64,000 nt of DNA from Thelonectria olida (GCA_020736575.1 JAGPYM010000012.1:806001-870000); one strand, 5' to 3'. Shown: positions 12,601 through 24,850, counted from the stretch's first letter. Made by a program: numbers and translations. The notes: generated by a model not told the origin, from the sequence alone.

Positions 12601-14180
12601 AGTAAGAATACTTGTCGTACCGTAGCCCGTGGATCCATCCCCTCCGTCTCTCTTGAGCCATGCCATGTCGTGCATCGCTGCGCCCATCGACACAAACCGT
12701 CCGGACCCCACCCCCCTCCGCGTGCCGGTGCGTTGCCATTGATGCTACGGGATACCGGATTGATCCTAGACACATCACTAAGTTAGATGGGTCTTATCAG
12801 AATCCCGAACAAGACGTGGACGGAGAGGCGCAAGATAGACTCATCAACAGCCGAGGTGCAAAAGGGACCCTGAAGCTGGACCCTTGTTTGGGCTTGCGGG
12901 GGCATTATCCAGCTGCAGAACAACTGCAGACCTGGGGCCAGGCCTTCACGATGCCCATGTCAGTGGAGGATCACGGTTTGGAGCTCTCTGTCTCCCGGGT
13001 AGCTCTCGACTTAGCACATGCGAATATATGGAGCAATATCAGAGTTGCTGCTTGTTGATACATGTTCCCATGCCACGTCTTCTGCGTGCTTATCACTCTT
13101 TCTGTTTATTACCGATTTCCTGGCGCCAACTCCGCCTCTGTTGTTCCTCATTTTCCTTGGATGACATAGTCGTACAGCTCTGGCCAACCCACTAAACAGG
13201 AAGATGGGCTCGTGACTGCTTATCTCCTCCCTCAATGCCATCCACCTCCGCATTGCCAGACCTTTTGCCTGCCGGCGGCGCTTAGTGATGGCAGTGCCGA
13301 GTCAAGGCACACTGTCACATCGTGTCTCTGGCTCACGTTGTGTGGCGTGGGTGTTCATCCGCCGCCTTTCTTGTTTGCTTCTGCGGTCATCGTCGACGTC
13401 TTCCCGTCGAGTCTGGGTCGTTACCCGCTGCCTGGCATGTTCCCACTCCCCACGCTCCACGACTCCGCGATCTGCGGCCCACGGTCCATGGTGGCCTAGG
13501 CTCGGGACAGCGACTCCTTGACTCTGAAGCTGTCTTATCGGACTAGGTAGTATGGACAACGTTCCCAATCGGCCATGTTCGCGATTAGCCTCTTCGCATG
13601 GCCGACCAAGATACCTCGACTGGGGCGTGATATCGTCAGATGGACATCAATGTCGTCAATGCCACAGCTAGACCAAGTCACACGAGCAAAATATACAACA
13701 GTCAACTCGACATGGCATCATCAGCTTTTGACCGCAACTAACCGACTCTCCTACTTTGGGGGTAACCATCCATCAGCGTGTTGAGCTCAGGTCACCTTGT
13801 CGTCACATCATTCTCTGCACGCATTCGAACATTCCGTGGGTGATGAGATCAGCCCTGCAGGCTTACCCCGGAAGCTTGGATCCCCCCTATGTACGTAGGC
13901 AGTTCAGGGGACCCGTTGCGGCAGCCGTGGCGATTGCACCATTTGCTGCGGCTCTGTTGACGGCGGCGGATGTTGGCGTATTGAAGCTCGGAGCCGTATT
14001 GCGTCAGTTGATGAGGGAATTGCGTATCGCGGCTGGCGCCTATCCCCAGAGTCTCGACGTAAGGTCTAGAGTGAAAGCGAAGAGGTCAAAAAGCAATAGG
14101 ATTCATGGTAGTCTTGTCGTATGTGGTATGTTGCTGTTGGTGATGGGCTTAAGCGTATGCCTTGTTCGATCCTGACTGTG

Positions 14181-14390
14181 CCTTGGCTCATCTTGACTCT
14201 GTCTCAGTCTATCCTAAGCATGCATCACTCTCTCCCAACTATCTATTGGTCTATTCTAACTAGTGTATACCTTGGATCTACCTCAGTCTATCTCAATCAT
14301 GGATCAGCATATCCTAACCATCCATTGGTCTATTCTAACCAATGTATGCCTTGGTCAATACTCAATATGCCTTGCTCGAGCCTGGCTAAT
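14181..14390. repeat. Imperfect tandem duplication, unit about 79-89 bp
   Basis: CCTTGG marks the start of each copy at 14181, 14270 and 14349. Copies 1 and 2 share, in the same order, a CAGTCTATC block, a CATG block, an AACNATC block and ATTGGTCTATTCTAAC followed by GTATRCC. Copy 3 is partial, fading after TATGCCTTG. The copies differ by many substitutions and small indels, so the duplication is old. The surrounding 14.1-14.7 kb is more AT-rich than flanking sequence. I recognise no transposon end or coding capacity. Confidence 0.7.
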
Positions 14391-14932
14391 GTTTGATCGA
14401 GAAGTCTCTCCTCAAGCCAGTGATTTATCAGGAGGTAGCTGTCCTAAGAGTGAAGTCAACGTAGATGTCTCGTTGGCATCTGTTAGAAGGGGTGTTATGT
14501 AGGGCTACCTAGGCTACCAATGTGCTATCCTATTTAAGCCACGGGTCTCATAATCATCATGCGCGGACTGTCTGTCAACCTAGACAACCGAGAACGCCTA
14601 ACCTGATGTTAATTAAGCCTGAGCCATGATGATGTGCTGATTTAAACACTTTGAAGGACTTGGCTGGAACGCCTCAAAGTGCAAATGCTAGGCGAACGAC
14701 GTACCTGCCGTGCTGGCCGAGGCGGCGAGGCAGTGAGGCTGAAATGGAAGCTGGTCGTTGGCCGCAACTGCATTTGTTTTTGCCACATGCACGTGTGCGC
14801 TGGCAATTTCTGTCACTTCAGCTTCGACAACTACCCATCATCACCGTGTCAAGCGGACACTGGTGACGGCCTCCACGCATTCCACAGTCTCACGAAGTAA
14901 CAACAACCGGCCGACTATTCATCCATCCATTC

Positions 14933-17900
14933 ATGACTCAAAGGTCCTCACCCGCTACCGGCTCTGCTACGACTGGAAGGAGCAGAGGTCGTAGATCTTC
15001 TAGGTAATAAGGCCGTCCCCCCAGCTCATTTTGCCATCTAACCCGGCTCAGAGAACTATGGGATGCTGCAATCGACGCACTCCCCTCCGACCTCGCGAAA
15101 CAGATTGACTTTAGCCAAGATGAGAAGTCTCACCCAGTGTACGAGTTGATCGAAATCACAGAGGAGGCTCGACAAAGTTCAGACAATAAGTCTTGGTCAT
15201 TCAAGCGGCACGGCAAGACGGTGATTGTCAGGCATATCCTTCTCAAAGTCTCCAAATGGGCCAACCACTTCAAAGAGATTGGTGATACTATTGTCACTTA
15301 TGACCCGACTCATGCAGCATTGCCTTGGGCAGGAGTTCGGTTTCTGCTACAGGTACTTGGCCCCCATACAGTCCTCAATCGTATCCTAATCGATGGTAGG
15401 CTGCTCTTGGAGATTTGACCACATACAGCAGCTTACTTGAAAATATCCCCTCTGTTTCCGAGTCCATATGTCGAAACGCCCTGGTCGAAGGAATGCTGAA
15501 AGGCTCCTCCAACTCTGCCGCAGAGGAGCTAAGTCGTGCGATAATCAGCTTATATACGAGCATTTTGGAATACCTTGCTAAAGCAATCGAATTCTACCGC
15601 CAAAACACTCTGAGTAAGCTTTCACACATATATCCCAACCTCGATTCTAATCTATGGGATAAAGACCGTATGCTTCGCTATGGCGTGCTTTCGTCGACCG
15701 ACCTGGAGGCATCGTATGCAAACATCAATGCCATGCAAGAAAATGTCGATAGATGTTGCACCGTCTTTGGCCTTCAACGTGAGCCAGATTCTTATCGACT
15801 AAGCGCACTGCTCATAATTCGCAGGTCACATTGAAACAAATGACGAGATCAAGAACCTATTCCAGAGGTTGGATTCTAGTATCAGTCGTTGGGATGAGAG
15901 ACTGAGCGCCATCAACGACCATTTGAACAGTATGCAGCATTTCCTTTCCAAAATCACTGTGCTGACTCGCCCTAGGGGATGATCGCAGCAATATCTTACA
16001 ATGGATTTCCAGCGAACCAAACCTTCAACATCACCGACAGGCTCATTCAGAAATCCTGCAAGGCACTGGAACGTGGCTGTTTCACGACTCCAAGTTTCTG
16101 GAGTGGAAGAACGAAACTGCATCCTCGATTCTGTGGCTTCATGGCATTCCAGGCTCTGGCAAGAGCAAGCTGCTGTACGCTTTCAGTGACTCTTGAATCT
16201 GGGGCATCTAATCATGCAAATATAGGAGTATGGTTGTCGAAGATGCCTATCAGGCGTTCACGCAAAAGCAAGCACCCGCTCCCGTCTTTTTCTATTGCTC
16301 GCGTAACCCCGCGGAACCAGGACGTTCTGATCCAGCGACTATCATGGCAAGTCTTTTGAAGCAGCTTTCTCGACCAGAGGTGGGGGGTCCGATCCTGCAA
16401 CCTGTGATTGATGAATATAACAAACGAAAGAAGGACGGTTCCATATCTATGCCGTTGACAAGAACCGAAAGCGCGAATCTGATGCTTAAGCTCCTTGAAA
16501 CGTATAAGAGCACAACTCTTACGATTGCGATTGATGCACTGGACGAATGCGATACTGAGACCCGACTTGATCTTCTTGACGAGATTGAAAAGCTTCTCCG
16601 GAATTCTCCTTGCTTGTTGAAAATCTTCGTCTCAAGCCGAGATGACCAGAATCTCGTCAACCGGTTGGAACATTACCCGACTTTGCAACTTTCTTCTCAA
16701 AAGAACTCAAAGGATATCAATCGCTTTCTTCAAACCGAGACGGCTCGGCTCATTGGCCAAGGGAGGCTATTCTCATCAAGCAACTCCAAGCAGGCGTTAC
16801 AGAAGGAGATTGTTGAAGTTCTGAGCTTAAAGGCAAGCGGCATGTAAGGTTTACGATTCAATGTTCGCGACAAAGCTGATTATTCAAAAGGTTTCGCTGG
16901 GCCAGCCTCTCCATCCAGGCACTTTGCGACCAGCACACCGACGACGCCGTCCATGAACGAGTAGGGCGGCTTCCGAGGACACTGGCAGGGTTGTATCAGG
17001 ATATCCTTTCTGCCATCAACTGCCACGAAGCTGAAGCGGATAGAAGGTATACAAGACGAGCCCTCTCTCTGTTGCTTTGTGGCCAGGAGCGACTTTCGTC
17101 TAAAGAGTTCCTTGCTGCCGTCAGTGGGCATGGGACAACATCATCAATTTCGCACAAACAACTACTGAGCCTATGCAACAACCTCGTGGTGTTTGACTCT
17201 GAGCTTGACGCGTTTCGCTTCTCTCACTTGTCGGTCCGAGAGTTTCTTGAAGACCCCGAGGTCTTTGGAGTAGCACCCGCGCACGCCATCGTCGCAGAAC
17301 TATGCCTTCGCCACTTGGCGCAAGCCCTTCGTCCAACCCAGTCTGAACTCATCTTTACGAGATATGCCGGGCGTTATTGGGGAATTCACACCAAACAGGG
17401 ATTGGCTGAGAACCCACCAGATGCGCTGAAATCTGCCTTGGGCGAGTTCTTTCAGGGGGAAGGGGACCCAACCTCACCATTCTCCCTATGGGCTGATTGG
17501 CAAGATCCTCGACGTGGGAGGAACGGATTGATACAGAAGAAAGGTGTCTGCTCTATCGATCTTGCTCTTTGTGGATTCTTCTTCGAGGCTATCGCTGGCT
17601 TTGCGTATTCGAGCGAGGTGGAGGGGATAATGCAACCCTATCAGTATTGCCTTGGCATCTTAGGCCTTACCCAGTTGTTTCTGCCGATCCTCTTGAGCCC
17701 ATTTCTTCCCACACATTTTGTACTCTCATCCCCCATTGGCCCTTATTGGTCAGTAAACACGATAGCATGCGATTTCGTGCTTCAATATTTCGTTGATGAT
17801 GCATTACAAACAAGCCTTGTCATATTTCTCATCACAGCACACCTCTGTGTCTTCAAAGGGATTCATTGCCTTCTGATGTGCCACGCCGACTGGAGTTTTT

Positions 17901-19171
17901 TCCTGCCTACTATGCTCGGCATGGCGATTCGAATGGACCTGGGGCAACCGAAGGGATCCCATTCATGGTCATTTGACCTGTTCCTCTCCAAAGTCATCTG
18001 GATTGCCATGCCATATTTGCTCGCCTTTGTTAGCGCAGGCTTGTGCATTGCTGCACGCACGCCAGTTGTCCCACGATCGAATTCTGCTCTCCTCACAGTT
18101 TGCGCTTACGACCTGTCGGGTATTCTCACAGTTGAGTACTGGAATGCTCTTTGCCACGGCCGGACAAGAAACTCTCAGTCAACGTACGAGCGCACCGTTG
18201 TTGCCTGCGGAAGCTGCGATGTTCTACAATGGTGTTTTGACCAGAACATCCCCTTCAGAATTACCACGTCTCTGATGGAAGTTGCAGCGAGGAGCGGGTC
18301 AGATGCCCGAGAAATGCTTCCTCTTCTTCTTAAGCGGCATGGAAAGGCAGTCCGGGTCACTGAAGAAGTCGTCGTGGCAGCGGTTGGAAACGAAGAATGT
18401 GGCGATGAATTGATGGCCTCTCTCTTCAAAGAACGCGATAAAGAAATCCGAATGTCTGCCCGGATTGTAGATGCTGCGATTCGAAACATAAGGAGGGGAC
18501 ATGACATACTGGCTCTCGTCCTGGCAAAGCGAGAACAAGACACCGGAATCACTCAAAATCATCTTGTCAAAGCCGCGAAAAAGGTTCCATTTCATGGGCC
18601 TGAATTGATGGCCCTTCTTCTGGACAAGAAAGGGGAAGAGGTTCAGATTACCCGGGATGTGGTAGAGGCTGCTGTGATGAACCGCTGGGGGCCAAGAACG
18701 ACCATGACCCTTCTGGCCCAAAAACGTGGGGACGAGGTCGTGGGCATCGTCAAGGAAATCATGACCGGACCATACAATCTGAGAGAAATGATGTCTATTC
18801 GTGGTCTATCTGAAGTGGCTCGGATGGATCTCGTTGAGGTGATGGGTGAGACACCTCGTTGGGTCTTCTTTTTGAACTGCCTTGTCGGTGGCCTCTGGCT
18901 TTCCGTGACGTCTTCAATATCGGTCTTAAAGTTTCTCCTAACTGTGTCGATTTTGCTCTTGGTTTCGACGGTATTAAGGACGCCTTTCATGGTTGTGCCA
19001 AAGCTGTTACAGCTACGACAGCGATTGCGCAACCTAGAAATGACCAACGAGACAGAGATTCGTCTTGCGATGATGAATGACAAAAAGTGGGAGGAACTGC
19101 CCACTTCACAACGTCTCGGACATTTTCAGATAGCCTGGTTAGTAGTCAAAAGACTAGTAAGAAAGCCCTGA
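14933..19171 (+). CDS. NACHT-domain STAND NTPase (NLR-like) with hydrophobic C-terminal segments
   Basis: Seven exons: 14933-15003, 15052-15352, 15400-15778, 15825-15929, 15976-16174, 16226-16843 and 16891-19171, giving 1317 residues. Introns are 46-51 bp. The N-terminal part (about residues 25-280, starting ELWDAAIDALPSDL) matches the helical domain that often precedes fungal NACHT modules. Walker A is GIPGSGKS at 342-349 (Lys348) and Walker B is TIAIDALDECD at 451-461. A winged-helix-like segment follows (RRALSLLL, FSHLSVREFLED). Where most relatives carry ankyrin or WD repeats, residues about 780-945 are strongly hydrophobic. Residues about 1015-1190 hold four or five degenerate ~33-residue repeats of the form ELMALLLDKKGEEVQITRDV (compare the DUF7104-type repeats of fungal NLRs). 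A further hydrophobic stretch follows at about 1215-1256. By family this would be an intracellular sensor, perhaps for heterokaryon incompatibility or defence; the ligand is unknown. Confidence 0.88.
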
Positions 19172-19662
19172 GAAACACATCACTTCACGACTTGATACAA
19201 AACTGAGTGACCCAGTAATCTTGTTATATAAGCTATTTTTTATTCATTTCCTTAGTCTGCGAGGCCAATCTCAACCTCAACAGACCCCATTACTCACACC
19301 CTTACGGGGAGACATACCGAAAACATGTACGTGCATTTGTCGTGGACATTAATGACATGGCATGTTCAGGACGGTAGTGGTTCGAAAAAAGACAATAGAC
19401 GAGGCCTCCGCAACTCGCAAGGAGAGGACGAGTTCGGGGCAGGGTAAAGACATAGAAGAGGTTTCCCAATGTTCAACCGTGGGAGCGTCGCTCGCGCAGA
19501 GGACGCTCCGAATCCCGCTCCGGTACTCCAAAAAGTATTTTCCATCGTGTCGCTGGCAGTTTTTGTTTTACCAAACATCATTTCAAACAAAGCTTGAGCG
19601 TCAAGCCCAAGAAGTAATTATAACAGCGCAAAAGTGCGCTTTCCGTCCTCACCCTAGCCGGC
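19172..19662. other. Intergenic, tail-to-tail
   Basis: 491 bp between the stop codons of the NACHT gene and the minus-strand kelch gene. It is AT-rich just after the NACHT stop (TTATATAAGCTATTTTTTATTC at 19223-19244, plausible 3' UTR sequence). No gene is seen. Confidence 0.6.
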
Positions 19663-21784
19663 TCATGGGTGATAGTAAGTCTGATGGAGATTCTCCTGGC
19701 CGCTTTGAGTGCGTTCGGCCTCTGTTGCGAGTTCCTGAGGGTCGTGGGAGGGTGAGTACTTGGTGCTGCTCTGGCTCTGGTACGTGTTGCTGTTGCTCCC
19801 GTCGGGCGAGCGGGTTTCCATCATGGTGACCTGCGGAACCCACAGGTTGCCGTGCTGGTCGTACTTGGGCTCGCCAGGCGTCTCGGGGAAGGGCGATACG
19901 GGGGCGTGGTTGGACTCGGTGGGCAGCTCGACTGGCGGTCCTTGGTTGACGTGAGATGAGATGGTCTGCGGCGACGAGGTGTGGAAAGGCGGAGGGCTCG
20001 TTGAGGCGAAGTTGGACGATCCAGGGCTCCATGGTCCTGGGGAAAGGTTGGAGCTGCTCTGCGGAGGATGGTAGTCGTACGACTGGTTCATGGGCTGCTG
20101 CGACGAGACGTTGGTGGATCGACGGTCTCTGCTTCGTCGTCGAAGGAGGAACCATATTCCGAAGGCTACGAGAGCAAGTACAGCAGCGCCGCCGACCGCG
20201 ATGCCAACAATGGCACCCGTGGAAAGAGTCGAGCCGTCATCGTCTGGCGTTCCTGTGCCTGTGCCTGTCCCTGTCGAAGTTGACTCACCACCAACAACAC
20301 GGGTAGGTGTTCTCACGTCGACCTCGGCCTTGCGGGTCATGAGGACACTGAGGTCTTGGTGACCCCAGCCATCTGCTGGCTTCGTCTTGGTGGCACCTCC
20401 AGTAGCTTTTCCGCCAACAACAGAGATAACATCGGTGGGAACCTCATAAGTCGTCTTGTCCGGATCGTAGAGGGCCCAAATCGAGCTGTCGTTATTCTGC
20501 TTGCCCATGTCGAGGTTGTGGATGCCCCATTGATCCGGTGAATCGCAATCGTTGGTGTTGGGGAAGAAACCGCCGTGAATGATCATTTGAGCCTCGTTGA
20601 TGACGTTGCAGGACAGACTGTGATGCGGGTAGTCACCAGTCTTGTTCGAGTCGGTAGGATACATCCTGATCCAGGTAAAGGTAGGGAGCGTGAGCACGTA
20701 GACGTCGTCAAAGCCGGAGCTGCCATCGGCCTCACCAAGTCCACCATAGAGGTAACTGAAATTCGTCAGTTTGATAGACGACAGAGACGACAGGGCACTT
20801 ACATGTTGTAGGACGACTGGTCGTCAACCCATGTAACACCAGCACAGAACCGGCGCCGCATTTCGGGGACATCGCCCGTGGCGTTTTGTGTATAGCTCTT
20901 ACCGCTCACTATATCGTAGATGATAATCTGCTCCATTGGCTGTCCTTCCCATTTTCCGTCACTGGTTCCGCGGACGCCACCGAAGTAAATGATCATGCCC
21001 TTGTCGCCTGCGGGAATGTACAACATGACGCCTTCTGCTCGGCCGACGTTGTCAGGTCCGCTGCTGTTCGACCAAGTATTTGTGTTCATGTCGTACATGA
21101 CCATATACGACGTCGGGATGGCCGCCCCGACCCAGCTTGAATCTGTCTTGTCGTTCATCCATCCTCCATAGTAGTATCCTTCTCCGCGGCTCGAGATGGA
21201 CAGGCCGGCACCGTAGGCTAGACGGTTGATGTCGACATTGTTAGGGTTACCGTAATTCTGCCAGTTATTCTCGATAATGTCGTAGCCGTAGAGGTCAAAG
21301 GACCAGGGCGTTTCATCGTGGAACTCGCCCCCAAACAAGTAGATTCGCTTGTTGACCGTGTCAGGCCAGAAGATGCCGCCGTTGACACTGGGAATCGACG
21401 AGTTTTTACTGAGGTTGGCATGAGGCGGTGGCATGCCTGAATCGGCCACAACAGAGAGATCGTGGTAGATCAAATAGGGATCTAGTGGCGCGTCAGTTGG
21501 GATGATTCTCCATCTTGTGCCGAGTACGCATGGCTCCGTCGTGATTGCAACCTGACGAGGGTCGACGTACTGCTAATGTTCTCATGCTTGCTATCTCCGC
21601 TGTAGGTGATCAATCCTCCGTCAATGTAGAGCTTGTCGTCGACGACGGCGGATTGGTGACCCCATCGCCGACAGAAGTTGTCGATGGGATCTCGCTGCTG
21701 GACCGAGACTCCGACACAGCAAGCCAGCAGCACCGTGACCCAGAGATGCCCCCGCGGGCCGGTACGAGACGAAGAGGACCACAT
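19663..21784 (-). CDS. Kelch-repeat single-pass membrane protein
   Basis: Exons 21784-21571, 21481-20803 and 20755-19663 (introns 89 and 47 bp) give 661 residues. A signal peptide (hydrophobic core HLWVTVLLACCVGVSV) is followed by kelch-like blades, visible as repeated YLYGG, IYLFGGEF, YYYGGW, IYFGGV and IIHGGF motifs each followed by W about 30 residues later. A Ser/Thr/Gly linker (TSTGTGTGTGTPDD, encoded by CTGTGC-type DNA repeats) leads to one transmembrane helix at about 478-502, then RRRSRDRR and a Ser/Pro/Gln-rich cytoplasmic tail. Such proteins are common in Pezizomycotina. The propeller presumably faces outward and binds cell-wall or extracellular partners, but no partner can be read from sequence. 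Confidence 0.9.
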
Positions 21785-23152
21785 TTTGGTTCTCACCGCG
21801 ATGGTGTAGGCATATTCTTTTCCCCAGCCGTAGACCAAAAAGAAAGCGACCTGTCGTGAATGACGAAAAGGCCAAGACGGGTCTGAGAAAGCTTAGATGA
21901 GAGTGGCAACGAACGAACGACTAGGAACCGAAACAAACAAACAAAAAGTAGGTTCGCCAACGAAGGTGGGAAGAGAAAGACTGGGAGAGAAATCACGTTG
22001 TCAAGGCGTCAGATCAGCGAGACGCAGGAGTCAAAGGTGGGCTTGGGCTTTGCTTTGGCTGGGATGACGGATAGAAACTGGGACTGACTTGCTTGGTTTG
22101 GGCCCGGGACTCGCTCGTGTGGGAGGCAGCGCAAACGGTAGATGAAGTGGCGGAGGCGGAATCCGGGGCTGACCGTGTCTGCGGTCCAGACTCCCACCAG
22201 ACTCCCGCCGTCTCAACAAGACCTGATCAACGACAGGTCCACACCAACTTGCAGTGACTCCCATGTACGCACACCCGGCACCCGTTTCCTCCTTGCTGAG
22301 TCGGCCGTGACTTGAGTGTGGTGAGACGGCAGCACGTATCCATACGCTGGTGGTACCGGGCTTGCAGAACTAACACACGGCTTCGAGAAATGATTCGCAC
22401 GGGGCCGTAGCTGGACGGGAACGGGCAGGGAGCTGGACGCAGCTAGGAAATCCAACACGACGAGGAGTTGGTCAAGGGGGGCCTTGGGTGGGCGATCCAT
22501 CAGCTCTCGAGGCGTGGACCAGTGATAACGGCGCATCCAGCCCTCGCCCACCTGCCGCAGCAAGGATTCGATATTCGGGAAGCCCTGTCCTGGGCGCTGG
22601 CCTGACGGTGCTAGGCTGGACAGGGTCTGGTGAGGCCCTCAAGCTCAAGAACCCACAGGGCTGAATGGCGCAAAGCCGGTTGAACGCCCGCCTTTGCTGG
22701 CTCAGTCGCTAACAATCCGTACAATGCCCGATACCGTTCTCTGGATCGCGCTTGTAAACTCTGTCCATGGCGCTGTTGACAGCGTGGGCTGAAGGAGGCG
22801 TCCGCGTCAACCGGTGCCCGCTAGGGCCTCGCGACAAATTACATATCATCCGATGTTGCACTGGTGTAAATGATTGTCAAAGTAAAAAAAAAATTGACAT
22901 TGCAAATGAAAGCAGAGCCTTTGCGCATTGGCTGCTTGTTGCAGTGAAACATGCGCGAAAGAGAACTTCGGGTGCTGTCACGACCCTGTCCTCGCCAGCC
23001 CACCCATTCAATTCGCACAGAGGAATCAGACGCGCATCCGGTGTGTATTGCCAGCGTAAAGTACCTGATACTTCATACGTTTGCAAGACGGCAAAGCCGC
23101 CAAGTGGATGTTCGCACCAGCCCTTGGCCCTTGTTTCAACCATCTTCCAATC
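21785..23152. other. Intergenic: upstream of the kelch gene, downstream of the 565-residue gene
   Basis: About 1.37 kb, both neighbours on the minus strand, so it contains the kelch promoter and the 3' flank of the next gene. No open frame with recognisable protein features; an A run lies near 22883-22892. Nothing else is seen. Confidence 0.55.
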
Positions 23153-24850
23153 TCACCCACCGTCTGACTTCGGGGACCAAGTCGCAGGCCTCGCAGCAGC
23201 CGCCTGGACTTCCTCCAACCAACCATCGAGAGGAAGCTCAAGCGCCGCGACGACAGTGCTGTCCTCTAATCTTTCAATTGGCCCAGCTCCCGACTGGTTA
23301 ACAACCCCGTCGTCGTCCTGCATCTCGATGGATTCCATGTCGAGCGTGGCACAAGCCACTAATCCCAGGTCCGTCGGGACTGCATATTCGCGCCGAGCCA
23401 CAACTGATAGCGCAGCCCCGATTGCAGCTGCGAAATCCCTCTCCGGCTGGAAACCCCTTTGCTTTTGCAGAGTCCATTCTTGCGTCTCTTCCACACTGCT
23501 CACCAGGTGCCACTCCTTCCAGAGCGTTGCGACTGCGCCGAGTCTGCCCAAGACCATGAGATAAGTACTGTAGAGTTCTCCTGCCTCTCGCCTCTGCCGT
23601 GCCTCGCCTGTGTGCATGGCGAATAAGACAAGAGTTCGAAAAGACTCTACAGATGCTTCCTCTTCCTCCCCAACGCCTGTCAACATGCTGAGGAGAATCA
23701 CCTGATCTGAGGCATCCAAACCTGCTGAATCCGCTGAGGTGAGATGACGAAGATATGCCTGCAGGGTGTAAGACACGTCAACCCATCTCTGGTGTTCTGC
23801 CCATAGCTTGTGCCTAAAACCTAGACCAAGATACGAAAATGTGGCTTCTGGGTTGGCAAGATCGGCTGAAATTTGCAGACCAAGGCCACATAGCGGCCCA
23901 CCAATGTTCTCCTCGTGCGACGATAGTCTCTGCCGAAGGCTTCCGAGAAAGGTCAACGTCTCAAAGTAGCTCGGATCTTTTGGATGAAGCTGATCCAGAA
24001 CCTTTGTGCATGCTGTTCGAATGCGCTTCGACATCTTGTTTAACAAGGCGTGTGGCTCCCGACTATTGCTTCTTGGCTCAGCCCGGAGCAATGTGGCGCC
24101 AGGGCCTGAGCAGAACGATTGCGACACAAGCCTGCGGATGCTGGCAATCGAACCTTGCTTTCCCAAGGAAGCGAAGAACATGTCCCAGGTTGGCTGAGAT
24201 TGGCCAACATGAACATGCCGAGAATTGGTTTGGACGATGTTCTGTCGGGACTTTAGCCAGTGTAGGAGAAGTTGTTCCTTTTCAAGTGCGTAGCTCGAAA
24301 CTCCATTCTCCGAGCAGATCGTGTGGAGAAGGCTTGGGTCTTTCCGTGGGTCCAAAGCTTCGCGAGCTGTCAAGTCGTCCCGTGGGATCTCCTCCGAGTC
24401 AATCCTTGGAGCTGGTTCTGGCGCACCACGGAGGGCGACGGAGAGAACATCATGATCCGTGACACGCCAAGGATTCATGGGCTTTCTGACTATGTCATTG
24501 GCCTTTTGTCGTGAATACTCCAGATTCCATTGCATTTCCCTAATGCGTGCCTTGATTTTCATCCTTGACGCATCGGCCGCCCATTTCTTTTCCAACACCT
24601 CGGCATCTTCGTCGGTGAATGGTCGTACAAACTTGCTCTCATATGCGTCGAGGTCGAGGAGAAGGTCGCTAATTTGGAAGAGCTCGGATTCACGGGGTAT
24701 CTGAGGCTGGGGACATGCCTCTCTATTGAGGATGTAGTGCTGGTCGTCTTCATCGTTCGTCTGGAGGAGGAATGACTTTGGGCGTCGTTGAGGGGCTCCG
24801 CTGGTCGTGGGGATAGCGCGTGGCCTCCATGGGGCCGTGATGCGCATCAT
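23153..24850 (-). CDS. Hypothetical protein, 565 residues, possibly mitochondrial
   Basis: Intronless frame. The frame is open further upstream to 25072, but I choose the ATG at 24850 (MMRITAPWRPRAIP) because upstream sequence looks like UTR and the chosen N-terminus is basic and free of acidic residues for about 27 residues, like a mitochondrial presequence. I do not recognise the family. The protein is largely helical by eye, with an acidic and coiled region around DEDAEVLEKKWAADASRMKIKARIR (read in pieces) and helical-repeat-like segments in the middle (TWDMFFASLGKQGSIASIRRL; FETLTFLGSLRQRL). These resemble the pattern of organellar RNA-processing or translation factors, but no PPR signature is clear. 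It is divergent from SYF2. Confidence 0.75.
   Translation of the reverse strand: MMRITAPWRPRAIPTTSGAPQRRPKSFLLQTNDEDDQHYILNREACPQPQIPRESELFQISDLLLDLDAYESKFVRPFTDEDAEVLEKKWAADASRMKIKARIREMQWNLEYSRQKANDIVRKPMNPWRVTDHDVLSVALRGAPEPAPRIDSEEIPRDDLTAREALDPRKDPSLLHTICSENGVSSYALEKEQLLLHWLKSRQNIVQTNSRHVHVGQSQPTWDMFFASLGKQGSIASIRRLVSQSFCSGPGATLLRAEPRSNSREPHALLNKMSKRIRTACTKVLDQLHPKDPSYFETLTFLGSLRQRLSSHEENIGGPLCGLGLQISADLANPEATFSYLGLGFRHKLWAEHQRWVDVSYTLQAYLRHLTSADSAGLDASDQVILLSMLTGVGEEEEASVESFRTLVLFAMHTGEARQRREAGELYSTYLMVLGRLGAVATLWKEWHLVSSVEETQEWTLQKQRGFQPERDFAAAIGAALSVVARREYAVPTDLGLVACATLDMESIEMQDDDGVVNQSGAGPIERLEDSTVVAALELPLDGWLEEVQAAAARPATWSPKSDGG

Larger units (their letters stand above)
5144..14932. 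other. 9.8 kb intergenic region without a convincing gene
   Basis: No open frame shows recognisable domains or could be extended by splicing into a plausible protein. The longest candidates (9143-9850 and 13756-14175) have random-looking composition and equally open frames on other strands. Simple repeats are common: an A run of 29 at 6819-6847, CAG repeats near 7670-7686, (TGCAC)5 at 9481-9505, (ATGCTCC)4 at 9584-9611 and CCGT repeats at 12334-12351. An imperfect duplication is listed separately. The left end must hold the promoter and any 5' UTR of the Ecl1-like gene, and the right end the promoter of the NACHT gene. A long upstream regulatory region or non-coding transcripts are possible but not shown. 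Confidence 0.6.

Noticed and set aside
13756..14175. 139-codon frame with an Ala-rich segment
   Set aside because: No family resemblance, poor start context and no spliced extension; best explained by chance.
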